Notes: generated by a model from the letters alone, not told the origin. Shown: positions 39,190-48,351, counted from the first letter of the stretch. The stretch: DNA of 64,000 nt from Mycobacterium shimoidei (GCA_002101905.1 LQPU01000037.1:1-64000), one strand, 5' to 3'. Translations and numbers: made by a program.

Positions 39190-40031
39190 CGGAGTCAGGA
39201 AAGGGACTGTCGGACATGGCAACTGGGACGGACCGCCCACGCCCCTACTACGTGCCGGTAGGCAACGAGGAGTATGTCTTCAAAGCGGCGTTCCGGCAGG
39301 GGCTGTCGGTAGTACTCAAGGGCCCCACCGGTTGCGGAAAAACACGGTTCGTCGAAGCCATGGCTTACGACCTGGATCGGCCGCTGATCACGGTCGCGTG
39401 CCACGACGACTTGACCACGGCCGATCTCGTCGGCCGGTTCTTGTTGCACGGCGGGGAGACCGAATGGGTCGACGGACCACTGACGCGCGCGGTGCGCGAG
39501 GGCGCCATCTGCTACCTCGACGAGGTGGTGGAGGCTCGCCAGGACACCACCGTGGTACTGCATCCGTTGGCCGATCACCGTCGCCAACTCCCGATTGAGC
39601 GGCTCGGGGTAACGCTTGATGCAGCGCCCGGCTTTTGCCTGGTGGTCTCCTACAACCCCGGATACCAGAGTGTTCTGAAGGACCTGAAGGACTCCACCCG
39701 ACAACGCATGGTCGCCATTGAGTTCGGCTTTCCGACGGCCGACGTCGAGGAAAAAATCGTCGCCTGCGAGGCAAACGTCGACCATGAAACCGCGGCCCAG
39801 CTGGTGCGGTTGGGCCAGGCAATCCGACGCTTGGACACCGCGGGACTGCGCGAGGTTGCCTCCACCCGGGTGCTGATCGCCGCCGGTCGGCTGATCGCGG
39901 AGGGGCTCGGCTCGCGCAGCGCCGCCCGCGCCGCCATCGCCGGCCCGCTCACCGACGATGCCTTGGTGGCCAGCGGGCTGGGCGAGATGATCGATGCGTA
40001 TCTGCCTGCCGAAGCCGGACATGATGATTGA
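39186..40031 (+). CDS. MoxR-type AAA+ ATPase, CbbQ/NirQ/NorQ family
   Basis: 281 residues. Walker A GPTGCGKT is at 46-53 and Walker B CYLDEVVEAR has Asp112-Glu113. Family-typical stretches are VACHDDLTTADLVGRFLL and SYNPGYQSVLKDLK. CbbQ-type ATPases form hexameric rings that, with a VWA partner bound to the client, remodel enzymes such as Rubisco or nitric oxide reductase. Neither client is encoded here. The nearest candidates are the AveC-like membrane protein and the two P450s downstream. It overlaps the VWA gene by four bases. Confidence 0.9.
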   Translation: MTESGKGLSDMATGTDRPRPYYVPVGNEEYVFKAAFRQGLSVVLKGPTGCGKTRFVEAMAYDLDRPLITVACHDDLTTADLVGRFLLHGGETEWVDGPLTRAVREGAICYLDEVVEARQDTTVVLHPLADHRRQLPIERLGVTLDAAPGFCLVVSYNPGYQSVLKDLKDSTRQRMVAIEFGFPTADVEEKIVACEANVDHETAAQLVRLGQAIRRLDTAGLREVASTRVLIAAGRLIAEGLGSRSAARAAIAGPLTDDALVASGLGEMIDAYLPAEAGHDD

Positions 40032-40059
40032 CGATGCGACGGCAGGCACGCTAGGGTCT

Positions 40060-40076
40060 GAACAAATTTTAGGTCA
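40060..40076 (+). promoter_or_regulatory. Cluster operator motif, copy 5
   Basis: GAACAAATTTTAGGTCA, in the 89-base gap before the binding-protein gene, 45 bases upstream of its ATG. It suggests a second promoter inside the plus-strand run. Confidence 0.66.
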
Positions 40077-40120
40077 CGTTCGTCGGGCGGTGGCCGTCCT
40101 CGTGCGCCACTGGAGGTGAG

Positions 40121-41233
40121 ATGTCCTACGAGAGCGCCGCAGAGCCCATCAAAATCGGCTACCTGATGGACTTTCGGCTGCCCGAAGGTTTTCCGAAAAC
40201 CTACTTCGAAGACCTGACCCAGCCGTTCGATCTGGTGTTCAAGCAGGCCACCGAACAAGGCCTGATCGACCGGTCCATCGAGATCATCTACCGCGAGGTC
40301 GAAGGTCTACCGAAAGGATCGGTCAAGGCGGTCATCGATGCCTACGGCGAACTGTGCGACGAGGGTTGCCTGGCGATCTTCGGCCCAAGCATCACCGACA
40401 ACGCCGTTCCCACCAGCGAGGCGATCGAGGAGCGGTTCAAGGTGCCGGCGATCAGTGTCACCGGTTCGGACGAGGCGCTGGGGGAGTGGTTCTTCTCCTT
40501 CCCGATGGGATCACTCACCGACGAGCCGATCTTCTGGTCGGATCTGCTGGCCAAAGGCGGCCATAGCGAGGTCGGCGTACTGAAGGAGCAGTCGCTCGTT
40601 GGCGAGACCTACCTGAAGAACTTCCGGTCGGCGTGCAAGCGCAAGGGTATCCGCATTGTGGCCGAAGCTCCGATTGCGCAGACCGCACAAGATGTTTCCG
40701 ACGCGGTGCGTGCGCTGCACGAAGCGAAGGCGCCGGCGATCGTGCACTGCGGCTTCGGGTTCGGGATCGTCTTCATCAACCCGGCTCTCGAAGCGCTGGA
40801 CTGGGATCCACCTCGATTCACCAGTACCGCGTTCCAGAATGCCTGGCTCAATCCGATCATGTGGAACGCGTTCATGGGTTGGGTCGGTGTCGACCAGTAC
40901 GACGAGAACAACATGGTCGGGCAGAAGTTCCTCGACGAATACCAAGAAGCCTACGGTCGCAGGCCGGAATGGTGTGTGCCGGTTGTCAACCGGGACATCG
41001 CGATGACGTTGGCGCGCGCACTGAGCGACGCACATCCGTTGAGTCCACGCGGCGTGAAGGAGGCCCTGGAGCGGGTGAAGATGATGCCCGCCGCCTCCGG
41101 GGCACCCGGCACCCGCGTGTCGTTCGGAAACTGGACCCGCCGCGCCTGGATGGGGGCCGGCTATCTGGTGGCCCGCAAGCTGGATCCGGACGGCGTCACC
41201 TCACATCTCGTCGACCGCTTCGGTGAGGAGTAG
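40121..41233 (+). CDS. Periplasmic-binding-fold (LivJ-type) protein without signal peptide
   Basis: 370 residues of the type I periplasmic binding protein family used by branched-chain amino acid and amide ABC transporters (Peripla_BP_6-like): AIFGPSITDNAVPTSEAIEE, VGVLKEQSLVGETYLKNF, WNAFMGWVGVDQYDENNMV. The N-terminus is hydrophilic (SYESAAEPIKIGYLMDF), with no signal peptide and no lipobox. No permease or ATPase of an importer is nearby. It may act as a cytosolic ligand sensor or carrier. The start has GGAGGTGAG directly upstream. The AveC-like gene follows after three bases. Confidence 0.85.
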   Translation: MSYESAAEPIKIGYLMDFRLPEGFPKTYFEDLTQPFDLVFKQATEQGLIDRSIEIIYREVEGLPKGSVKAVIDAYGELCDEGCLAIFGPSITDNAVPTSEAIEERFKVPAISVTGSDEALGEWFFSFPMGSLTDEPIFWSDLLAKGGHSEVGVLKEQSLVGETYLKNFRSACKRKGIRIVAEAPIAQTAQDVSDAVRALHEAKAPAIVHCGFGFGIVFINPALEALDWDPPRFTSTAFQNAWLNPIMWNAFMGWVGVDQYDENNMVGQKFLDEYQEAYGRRPEWCVPVVNRDIAMTLARALSDAHPLSPRGVKEALERVKMMPAASGAPGTRVSFGNWTRRAWMGAGYLVARKLDPDGVTSHLVDRFGEE

Positions 41234-41236
41234 CCG

Positions 41237-42364
41237 ATGACCGCAGAACAGACAGCGCCAGCCGCCGAGGTCCAGGCCGCCGAGGAGCCGCGCCGCAGGT
41301 GGATCGGCTGGCTGTGGGTCGCGATCGCCATTGCGTTACTGGCACTCATCGCGGCCAACGCCCGCAAAGGTGCGGTGTCGCCGCGCATCCGCAACCCCGA
41401 AGTCAGCGGCGCTCCGCGCCCGGTGGAGCCGCTGTTCGGCTACCACCATTGGCTGGATCTGTTCCAGATCTTCACGGTCGTCTCGATGAGCATCATCATT
41501 GCGGTTTACGTGGTGGCATGGCGCAGACATCCCGCCCACCCGGTCCTGCTCATGGGCATCGTCACGACGCTCATCGTCTGGCAGGACCCCATCATGAACT
41601 GGGCGCCCTTCGCGGTCTACAACCCGGAACTTTGGCACTGGCCGGAAGATTGGCCCCTGGTTTCGATTTCGCCCACGGTGGAACCATTCTTGGTTATCGG
41701 CTACATCATGTTTTATCTGGGCCCCTACTTCCCGGCGATCCGGATCCTGCGCAAGATCCAGGCCCGTCGGCCGGTCGACTCGTTCGTCTGGCGTCACCCG
41801 TTGATCAGCTTGGCGGCCATCATCCTGCCGCTCGGGATCCTGATCGACGCGATGCTCGAAGTCACGCTGGTTCGCACCGGCTTCTACATTTACAGTCAAG
41901 TGATTCCGTTCGGCTCGATATTCGCTGGCAAGCCATACCAATTCCCGTTCATCTGGGAAACCGTGATGGTGACGTTCGTGATGATTCCGGCCGGCGTGCT
42001 GCTCTACCGCGATGACACCGGTCGTACGGTGGCTGAGAAGCTGGCCCAACGGGCGCGGATTTTCGCCAGCCGGCCCGCGCTGGGCATGTTCGTGGTGATG
42101 CTCGTCCTCATCAACGTCGCCTACTTCGGCTATGGCACCGGATTCGCCATCATCAAGTGGACGAGAACCGCGACGTCGGTCGCGTGCCCATGGCCTTACC
42201 CAGAAGCCAAGGTGTATGACCCGCAAGGGTTTTACGAGAAGAACGGGCAACCTGGACCGTACTCGGTCGGGATCTGGTCGACCTGGATGAGCGCGCAGCC
42301 CAACGGACGCCCGCACGTCGAACCACCGGCTGACGGCGGACGGTGTGGACCGGGCAATGGGTGA
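41237..42364 (+). CDS. AveC-like (spirocyclase family) integral membrane protein
   Basis: 375 residues with about seven membrane segments (near 22-42, 75-95, 103-125, 148-168, 190-210, 240-258, 280-305). The plan and motifs such as WQDPIMNWAPF and GKPYQFPFIWE fit the AveC family. Streptomyces AveC forms and dehydrates the spiroketal in avermectin; relatives in mycobacteria are common but not characterised. There is no polyketide synthase here, so cyclisation of a polyketide is unlikely; a terpenoid or steroid substrate is possible. It is tightly linked to the genes on both sides. Confidence 0.82.
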   Translation: MTAEQTAPAAEVQAAEEPRRRWIGWLWVAIAIALLALIAANARKGAVSPRIRNPEVSGAPRPVEPLFGYHHWLDLFQIFTVVSMSIIIAVYVVAWRRHPAHPVLLMGIVTTLIVWQDPIMNWAPFAVYNPELWHWPEDWPLVSISPTVEPFLVIGYIMFYLGPYFPAIRILRKIQARRPVDSFVWRHPLISLAAIILPLGILIDAMLEVTLVRTGFYIYSQVIPFGSIFAGKPYQFPFIWETVMVTFVMIPAGVLLYRDDTGRTVAEKLAQRARIFASRPALGMFVVMLVLINVAYFGYGTGFAIIKWTRTATSVACPWPYPEAKVYDPQGFYEKNGQPGPYSVGIWSTWMSAQPNGRPHVEPPADGGRCGPGNG

Positions 42365-43271
42365 GCCGCGCACCGTCGTCATCACCGGCGCTTCGCGCGG
42401 ACTCGGTTTAGCGTCCGCCGCCCACCTCTACAAGCACGGCTGGCGTGTCGTGGCGGCCATGCGTTCGCCGGAGTCCGGTCTTGACGCGCTGCGCGCGAAG
42501 ACCGGCGCCCAACACGACGATCCGCGACTGATCGGCATCCCACTGGATCTCACCGACTCTGCCTCGGTGACGGCCGCGGCCAAGGCGATCCTCGAAGCCG
42601 TAGGGGCCCCGCATGCGCTGGTGCACAACGCGGGGATCGCCGCTGCCGGGATGCTCGAAGAAACGCCGATGGATCTGTGGGAACGTATGTTTGCCACCCA
42701 CGTCTTCGGCCCGGTATCGCTCACCAAAGCGCTGTTAGGGTCGATGCGCGCGGCGGGACGCGGCCGAATCGTGGTGCTCTCCAGTCAGGGCGGGGTCCGG
42801 GGCATGCCCGCGATCGCGGCCTACTCGGCCGCGAAGGGCGCACTTGAACGGTGGGCCGAATCGCTGGCCGGCGAGGTGGCGCCGTTCGGACTCAGCGTCA
42901 CCGTCGTGGTGACGGGGACCTTCGACACCGACATCATCACCGACGCCGGGGCCTTGGATTATCGCGATTTCGGCGGGCCCTACGCCGCCCACCACACCAA
43001 AATCGACCGGCGCGGCCGCGCGGCAATGGGGCTGCTCGCACGCCCACCCGAACGTTTCGCACGGGGCCTCGCCAAGGCCCTGGAAGACCGCGCCCCGTTT
43101 GCTCGTCGCGCCGTCGGCGTCGACGCGCGCATGTTGCTGGTTGCCAATCGGCTGCTTTCCAGTAAGGCTCTCCATAGGGTGACCCGTCTTGCGATGGGCA
43201 TCCCACGTCCCGGCGCGCTACGCCCGCCGGAAAGCCGAGCCCCATCGACAGAGAGCGACAACCATGACTGA
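42357..43271 (+). CDS. Short-chain dehydrogenase/reductase
   Basis: 304 residues from ATG 42357 (a GTG at 42345 is an alternative). Cofactor motif TGASRGLG (10-17), NAG (91-93), catalytic Ser142/143, Tyr156 and Lys160 in AYSAAKGALE. The C-terminal region is basic (RRAVGVDARMLLVANRLL), as in retinol-dehydrogenase-like SDRs that associate with membranes. It overlaps the AveC-like gene upstream and the aldehyde dehydrogenase downstream by eight bases each, so it is in the same operon. Confidence 0.88.
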   Translation: MGEPRTVVITGASRGLGLASAAHLYKHGWRVVAAMRSPESGLDALRAKTGAQHDDPRLIGIPLDLTDSASVTAAAKAILEAVGAPHALVHNAGIAAAGMLEETPMDLWERMFATHVFGPVSLTKALLGSMRAAGRGRIVVLSSQGGVRGMPAIAAYSAAKGALERWAESLAGEVAPFGLSVTVVVTGTFDTDIITDAGALDYRDFGGPYAAHHTKIDRRGRAAMGLLARPPERFARGLAKALEDRAPFARRAVGVDARMLLVANRLLSSKALHRVTRLAMGIPRPGALRPPESRAPSTESDNHD

Positions 43272-44748
43272 GGCAGTAAAGGTCCGCTTCGAGCCCAAGA
43301 TGATGATCGACGGCAAACTCGTCGACGGCCAAGCCGGCACTTTTACCAACATCAATCCCGCCACCGAGGAGGTGCTCGGCGAGGTCGCCGACGCGTCGAA
43401 AGCAGACATGCACCGGGCCATCGACGCTGCCCGGCGCGCCTTCGACGAGACGGATTGGTCGACCGACCGCGCATTGCGCCAGCGGTGCCTGCTGCAGCTG
43501 CACGAGGCGATCGACGCCGAGCGCGAGGAGCTGCGCGAAGAGCTCATCCTCGAAGTCGGCGCGCCGCGGGCGATCACCTTCGGGCCTCAGCTGGACGCCC
43601 CGTTGGAAGACGCGCTGCGCTATCCGGCCAGGCTCATCGACGAATATCCCTGGGAAACCGACCTCGGTGACAAGACGATCAGCCTCACCGGCACGCTGAC
43701 CACGCGCAAGATATGGCGGGAACCGGTGGGCGTGGTCGGTGCGATCGTGCCGTGGAACTTCCCGTTCGAAGTCACCATCAACAAGATCGGACAGGCCCTT
43801 GCCACCGGTAACACCGTGGTACTCAAGCCGGCGCCGGACACTCCGTTCAATGCGACCCGGCTGGGTCGTCTGATCGCCGAGAAAACCGATATCCCGCCCG
43901 GCGTGGTCAACGTCGTCACCGCGTCGGATCACCTCGTGGGCGAGGAGCTCACGCTGTCGCCGAAGGTCGACCTGATCTCGTTCACCGGCTCGACGGCGGT
44001 CGGCAAGCGGATCATGGAAAAAGGCGCGGCGACCATGAAGCGGCTCTTCCTTGAGCTCGGCGGTAAGTCGGCCACCATCGTGCTCGAAGACGCCGATTTC
44101 GGGATGGCCTGCGCGATCGGCATCGCGCCGTGTATGCACGCCGGGCAGGGGTGCGCAAACCCGACCCGGATGCTGCTGCCGAGATCTCGCTACGACGAGG
44201 GCGTTGCGATCCTCAAGGGCATCTACGAGAACGTCATGCCGGGCGACCCACAGGATCCCGGAACCCTGTGCGGTCCAGTGATTTCAGCGAAACAACGGGA
44301 ACGCGTGATGGGCTACATCAACAAGGGCGTCGAAGAGGGCGCCACCGCATTGGTGGGCGGTCCGGATGCGCCGACCGGATTCGACAAGGGATTCTTTGTC
44401 CGGCCGACGCTTTTCACCGACGTCGACAACTCCATGACGATCGCCCAGGAAGAGATTTTCGGCCCGGTGCTGGCCGTGATTCCCTTCGACGATGAGGAAG
44501 ACGCGATCCGGATCGCCAACGACAGCCTTTACGGGCTGGCGGGCAACGTGATGTCGGGATCCCTGGAGCACTCACTGGCAGTGGCCCGCCGGATCCGGGC
44601 CGGTTTCATCGGTGTCAACGGCGGCGCTCCGTACGGCGCCGACACACCATTCGGCGGATACAAGTACAGCGGGGTAGGACGCCAGAACGGCGTCGCGGGC
44701 TTCGACCAGTACACCGAAATCAAATCTGTGGGGTATCCCGCGGGCTGA
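43264..44748 (+). CDS. NAD(P)-dependent aldehyde dehydrogenase
   Basis: 494 residues. Catalytic Cys297 in GQGCANPTR and the general base Glu264 in LELGGKSA are present, with the NAD site FTGSTAVGKRI. The start MTEAVKVRF is taken from ATG 43264 with a purine-rich AGAGAG upstream. It should oxidise an aldehyde to an acid, perhaps the aldehyde made by the preceding SDR or by the P450s. The C-terminus (GFDQYTEIKSVGYPAG) is standard for the family. Confidence 0.93.
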   Translation: MTEAVKVRFEPKMMIDGKLVDGQAGTFTNINPATEEVLGEVADASKADMHRAIDAARRAFDETDWSTDRALRQRCLLQLHEAIDAEREELREELILEVGAPRAITFGPQLDAPLEDALRYPARLIDEYPWETDLGDKTISLTGTLTTRKIWREPVGVVGAIVPWNFPFEVTINKIGQALATGNTVVLKPAPDTPFNATRLGRLIAEKTDIPPGVVNVVTASDHLVGEELTLSPKVDLISFTGSTAVGKRIMEKGAATMKRLFLELGGKSATIVLEDADFGMACAIGIAPCMHAGQGCANPTRMLLPRSRYDEGVAILKGIYENVMPGDPQDPGTLCGPVISAKQRERVMGYINKGVEEGATALVGGPDAPTGFDKGFFVRPTLFTDVDNSMTIAQEEIFGPVLAVIPFDDEEDAIRIANDSLYGLAGNVMSGSLEHSLAVARRIRAGFIGVNGGAPYGADTPFGGYKYSGVGRQNGVAGFDQYTEIKSVGYPAG

Positions 44749-44760
44749 GAAAGGGCACCA

Positions 44761-45978
44761 GTGCAACTGTTTGACGATCTCGAGGACTTCGGGGCCTTCG
44801 ACGATGCCGTCTCGGGTGACGTTCGCGACCCCTACACCGAGTTGGCCCGATTGCGCCGTGAACAACCGGTGCAGCGCCTCGACATGTCAGGCATGCCGCA
44901 CGACGAGTCCAAACCGGTCTTCATCGTCTACCGCTTCGAAGAAGTGCAGCAGATGCTGCGCGACAACGAGACATTCTCGTCGGCGATCATCATCGATGCG
45001 TTCGGCGATGTGCTGGGTAAGCACGTCATGCTCGGCATGGACGAGCCAGAGCATGGTCGTCACCGGTCTTTGGTCGCAAAAGCCTTCTCGCAGAAGGCAT
45101 TGGCGCGCTGGGAGGACGAACTGGTCGGCAAGATCGGCAACGAGCTGATCGACCAGTTCGCCACCCGCGGCAGCGCAGATCTGGTGAAGGAATTCACGTT
45201 CCCGTACCCGACCCAGATCATCGCCGGTCTGCTGGGCCTGCCGCGAGAGGACTATCCCCAGTTTCAGCGTTGGTCGATCTCGTTGCTGAGTTTCACCATC
45301 AACCCCGAGCGGGGCCGTGCCGCTTCGCAAGCATTGGCTGAGTATTTCGCGCCGATTCTCGCGGCGCGCCGCGACGAACCTCGCGATGATCTCATCAGCG
45401 GCCTGGCCCAGGCCGAGATCGACGGCGAAAAGCTGTCCGACGAAGAGATCTTCTGTTTCCTGCGGTTGCTACTTCCAGCCGGTGTCGAGACCACCTACCG
45501 GGCGCTGGGTAACATGCTGTTCGGATTGCTTTCCAGTACGGATCAACTCGATGCAGTCCGGTCTGACCGCTCGCTGTTGCCGCAGGCGATCGAAGAGGCG
45601 GTTCGCTGGGAACCGCCGCTGCTGACCATTACCCGGGTGGCCACTCGCGACACCGAGTTGGCCGGCGTTCCGATCCCCGCAGGCTCCTCGGTCATGCCGA
45701 TGCTGGGTGCGGCCAACCGGCAAGACGACCGGTATCCGGATCCGGATCGCTTCGACATCTTCCGTTCGGCCAGAGCGCATATCGGTTTCGGCTACGGTGT
45801 CCACGTCTGCCTGGGGATGCACTTGGCACGGCTCGAGATGCGGGTGGCGACGAACCTGTTGCTCGACCGCTTGCCCAATTTGCGCCTCGACCCCGACGGC
45901 GATGACCCGCACATCCGCGGACAAATCTTCCGCTCCCCGACGTCGCTGCCGGTGCTGTTCGATCCCGCACCGGCCTAG
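44761..45978 (+). CDS. Cytochrome P450 (first of two)
   Basis: 405 residues, GTG start. The haem ligand is Cys350 in FGYGVHVCLGMHLAR. The I-helix oxygen site reads A-G-V-E-T-T (240-245), and the K-helix ExxR is in EEAVRWEPP. It is soluble, with no membrane anchor, as is normal for bacterial P450s. It needs a ferredoxin and reductase; none is encoded in the window. It starts 12 bases after the aldehyde dehydrogenase gene. Confidence 0.95.
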   Translation: MQLFDDLEDFGAFDDAVSGDVRDPYTELARLRREQPVQRLDMSGMPHDESKPVFIVYRFEEVQQMLRDNETFSSAIIIDAFGDVLGKHVMLGMDEPEHGRHRSLVAKAFSQKALARWEDELVGKIGNELIDQFATRGSADLVKEFTFPYPTQIIAGLLGLPREDYPQFQRWSISLLSFTINPERGRAASQALAEYFAPILAARRDEPRDDLISGLAQAEIDGEKLSDEEIFCFLRLLLPAGVETTYRALGNMLFGLLSSTDQLDAVRSDRSLLPQAIEEAVRWEPPLLTITRVATRDTELAGVPIPAGSSVMPMLGAANRQDDRYPDPDRFDIFRSARAHIGFGYGVHVCLGMHLARLEMRVATNLLLDRLPNLRLDPDGDDPHIRGQIFRSPTSLPVLFDPAPA

Positions 45979-45987
45979 GAGGGCGCG

Positions 45988-47256
45988 GTGAGCGACTTCG
46001 AGTCGGTCGGTTTCTTCACCGACGCGTCTCTCATTTCCAATCCATACCCGTACTTCGACTACCTGCGTGAGCGTTGCCCGGTGCTGCCGCAACCTCAACA
46101 AGGTGTGGTGAGCATAACCGGCTACCAGGAAGCCCTTGCGGTGTATAAGGACCCGGCGTTCTCGTCGTGTGTCTCGGTTGCCGGCCCGTTTTCCGGCCTG
46201 CCGTTCGAACCCGAGGGCGACGACATCGGGGCCCTGATCGAGCAGCATCGTTCGCAGATTCCGATGAGCGAACACATCGTTACGCAAGATCCGCCAGAGC
46301 ACACCCGCACGCGCGGCCTACTCAGCCGGCTGCTGACCCCCAAGCGGCTCAAGGAAAACGAAGACTTCATGTGGTGCCTGGCCGACCAGCAGCTTGACGA
46401 ATTCGTCTCCCGTGGCGCCTGCGAATCCCTCGAAGACTACGCGAGGCCCTTTTCGGGGCTGGTCATTGCCGACCTGCTCGGCGTCCCCGCAGAGGACCAC
46501 GAAGAGTTTCGCGCTGTCTTCTCGGGCCAATTTGTCGGTGGCATCAAAGACAATTCGCTGACCCGCGCCCATAACCCGCTGGAATGGCTCGACGAGAGGT
46601 TCACCGCCCACATCGCCGAACGCCGTCGAGCACCTCGCGAGGATGTGCTGACGCAGCTGGCCGAGGCGAAATATCCGGACGGATCGACACCCGACCTCAT
46701 CGACGTGGTACGCCTTGCTACGTTCTTGTTCGCGGCAGGCCAAGAGACAACCACAAAGCTGCTCAGCTTCGCGATGCGGATGATCGCTGAAGATCCGGAG
46801 CTGCAAGCACTGTTGCGTGAGAACCGCGACCGCATCCCGGCTTTTGTCGAAGAGACGCTGCGGATGGAAAGCCCCGTCAAATCGCATTTCCGGATGGCAC
46901 GGACCTCGACGAGTGTCGGTGACGTCCCGATTGCCGCCGGAAACACGGTGATGCTGCTGCCCGGCGCGAGCAATGGAGATGGTCGCAAGTTCGACGATCC
47001 GGACCGGTTTCACCTCGATCGCCCGAACGTGCGCGAGCATGTGGCATTCGGACGCGGCAACCACTCGTGCCCTGGGGCACCGTTGGCTCGAGCAGAGGGC
47101 AGAATCTCGCTGAACCGAGTTCTCGATCGGATGGCCGACATCGTCATCTGCGAAGCGAAGCACGGTCCGGCAGATGCCCGCCGCTACAATTACGAACCGA
47201 CCTGGCAGATGCGCGGCCTGACCGATCTCCATCTCGAATTCAGGCTGACGCCGTAA
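45988..47256 (+). CDS. Cytochrome P450 (second of two)
   Basis: 422 residues, GTG start with AGGAGG upstream. Haem Cys361 in FGRGNHSCPGAPLAR, I-helix A-G-Q-E-T-T (250-255), ExxR in EETLRMESP. It differs clearly from the first P450, so it is not a recent duplicate and probably does another oxidation on the same pathway. Ten bases separate the two genes. Confidence 0.95.
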   Translation: MSDFESVGFFTDASLISNPYPYFDYLRERCPVLPQPQQGVVSITGYQEALAVYKDPAFSSCVSVAGPFSGLPFEPEGDDIGALIEQHRSQIPMSEHIVTQDPPEHTRTRGLLSRLLTPKRLKENEDFMWCLADQQLDEFVSRGACESLEDYARPFSGLVIADLLGVPAEDHEEFRAVFSGQFVGGIKDNSLTRAHNPLEWLDERFTAHIAERRRAPREDVLTQLAEAKYPDGSTPDLIDVVRLATFLFAAGQETTTKLLSFAMRMIAEDPELQALLRENRDRIPAFVEETLRMESPVKSHFRMARTSTSVGDVPIAAGNTVMLLPGASNGDGRKFDDPDRFHLDRPNVREHVAFGRGNHSCPGAPLARAEGRISLNRVLDRMADIVICEAKHGPADARRYNYEPTWQMRGLTDLHLEFRLTP

Positions 47257-47283
47257 CCGTGCCGTATGTCTTACAGTACGGCC

Positions 47284-48351
47284 ATGGCCATTCCCCGGTA
47301 TCCCGACGACGTCACCTCGCAATGGCTCTCAGCCGTGCTCAGCGAGCGTGGCAGGCCCGTCGAGGTATCACAAGTCAGCGTCGTCACTGCCGTGGGCACC
47401 GGGCAGACCGGTGCGACGTATCGGGTATCGGCCACCTATGCGCACAACCCCGGCGGGTTGCCGGATACCTTCGTCATCAAGTTGCCGGCCCAGGACGACA
47501 CCGTGCGCGACCGGGTCACGATCGGCTACCGCAGCGAGTGCGCGTTCTACGACGCGGTGGCCCAGCGGGTTGAAATCCCGGTACCGCACTGCTTTTACTG
47601 TGCGATCACCGCCGATGCGATTGACTATGCGCTGCTGTTGGCCGATCAGGCCCCTGCGGTGCAAGGTGACCAACTGGCCGGATGCGGTGAGCAGGAGGCA
47701 CGCCTCGCCGTCACCGCGCTGGCCGGCCTACACGGACCCAGTTGGTGTGATCCGCGCTGGCTTGATTTCCCGGGCATCGCCTTCACGCGCCCAGACGAAG
47801 CCTCCGCTAAGGGTCTCGGCGAGGTTGCAGTAATGAGCGCCGACATCACGCTGGATAAACTCGGCAACCGGATGACCGCTGCTGACCGGGAAACCTTTCG
47901 CGTTGCAATGGGTTTGGTCACTCCTTGGCTGCTCGCCGAGCAAGATCGGTTTGCGCTGCTGCACGGTGACTATCGCTTGGACAACATGCTGTTCGGTCCC
48001 GACGCCACCACGATCACGGTGGTCGACTGGCAGACGCTGGGCGTGGGCCTGCCGGCACGGGATTTGGCCTACTTCACCGCCACCAGTCTTCAGCCCGAGT
48101 TACGCGCAGGCATCGAGGCGGATCTGGTTGACACATATCACGGGGTGCTCTGCGGTTACGGTGTCCAGGGTTACGACCGCGAAACCTGTTGGCGGGATTA
48201 TCGACTCGGTATGCCGCAGGCTCTGCTGATTTCGGCCCTGGGGTTCGCGTTCGCCGCTGCCACCGACCGCGGCGACGAGATGGTGCTGACCATGCTGGCC
48301 CGGGGCTGTCAGGCGATCCGAGACCTGGGCACGCTGGACCTGATCGGCTAG
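47284..48351 (+). CDS. APH/EcKinase-like phosphotransferase
   Basis: 355 residues from ATG 47284 (ATG 47266 adds six). The kinase catalytic loop LLHGDYRLDNMLF has Asp229, and the metal Asp248 is in VVDWQ. An ATP-lysine candidate is in TFVIKLPAQ. The family includes aminoglycoside phosphotransferases, choline kinases and ecdysteroid 22-kinases; mycobacterial members are often near P450 and steroid genes. The substrate here is probably a small alcohol of the pathway. It ends the plus-strand operon, followed by a hairpin region. Confidence 0.86.
   Translation: MAIPRYPDDVTSQWLSAVLSERGRPVEVSQVSVVTAVGTGQTGATYRVSATYAHNPGGLPDTFVIKLPAQDDTVRDRVTIGYRSECAFYDAVAQRVEIPVPHCFYCAITADAIDYALLLADQAPAVQGDQLAGCGEQEARLAVTALAGLHGPSWCDPRWLDFPGIAFTRPDEASAKGLGEVAVMSADITLDKLGNRMTAADRETFRVAMGLVTPWLLAEQDRFALLHGDYRLDNMLFGPDATTITVVDWQTLGVGLPARDLAYFTATSLQPELRAGIEADLVDTYHGVLCGYGVQGYDRETCWRDYRLGMPQALLISALGFAFAAATDRGDEMVLTMLARGCQAIRDLGTLDLIG

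Noticed and set aside
37513..40031. VWA and AAA+ pair as part of a nitric oxide reductase or gas vesicle locus
   Set aside because: No norB/norC, cbbL/cbbS or gas vesicle genes are in the window; only the activator-type pair is present.
34123..43271. Assignment of the block to cholesterol catabolism
   Set aside because: SDRs and P450s suit steroids, but no recognisable kst, hsa or Mce4 gene is present and the operator motif differs from the KstR and KstR2 sites.
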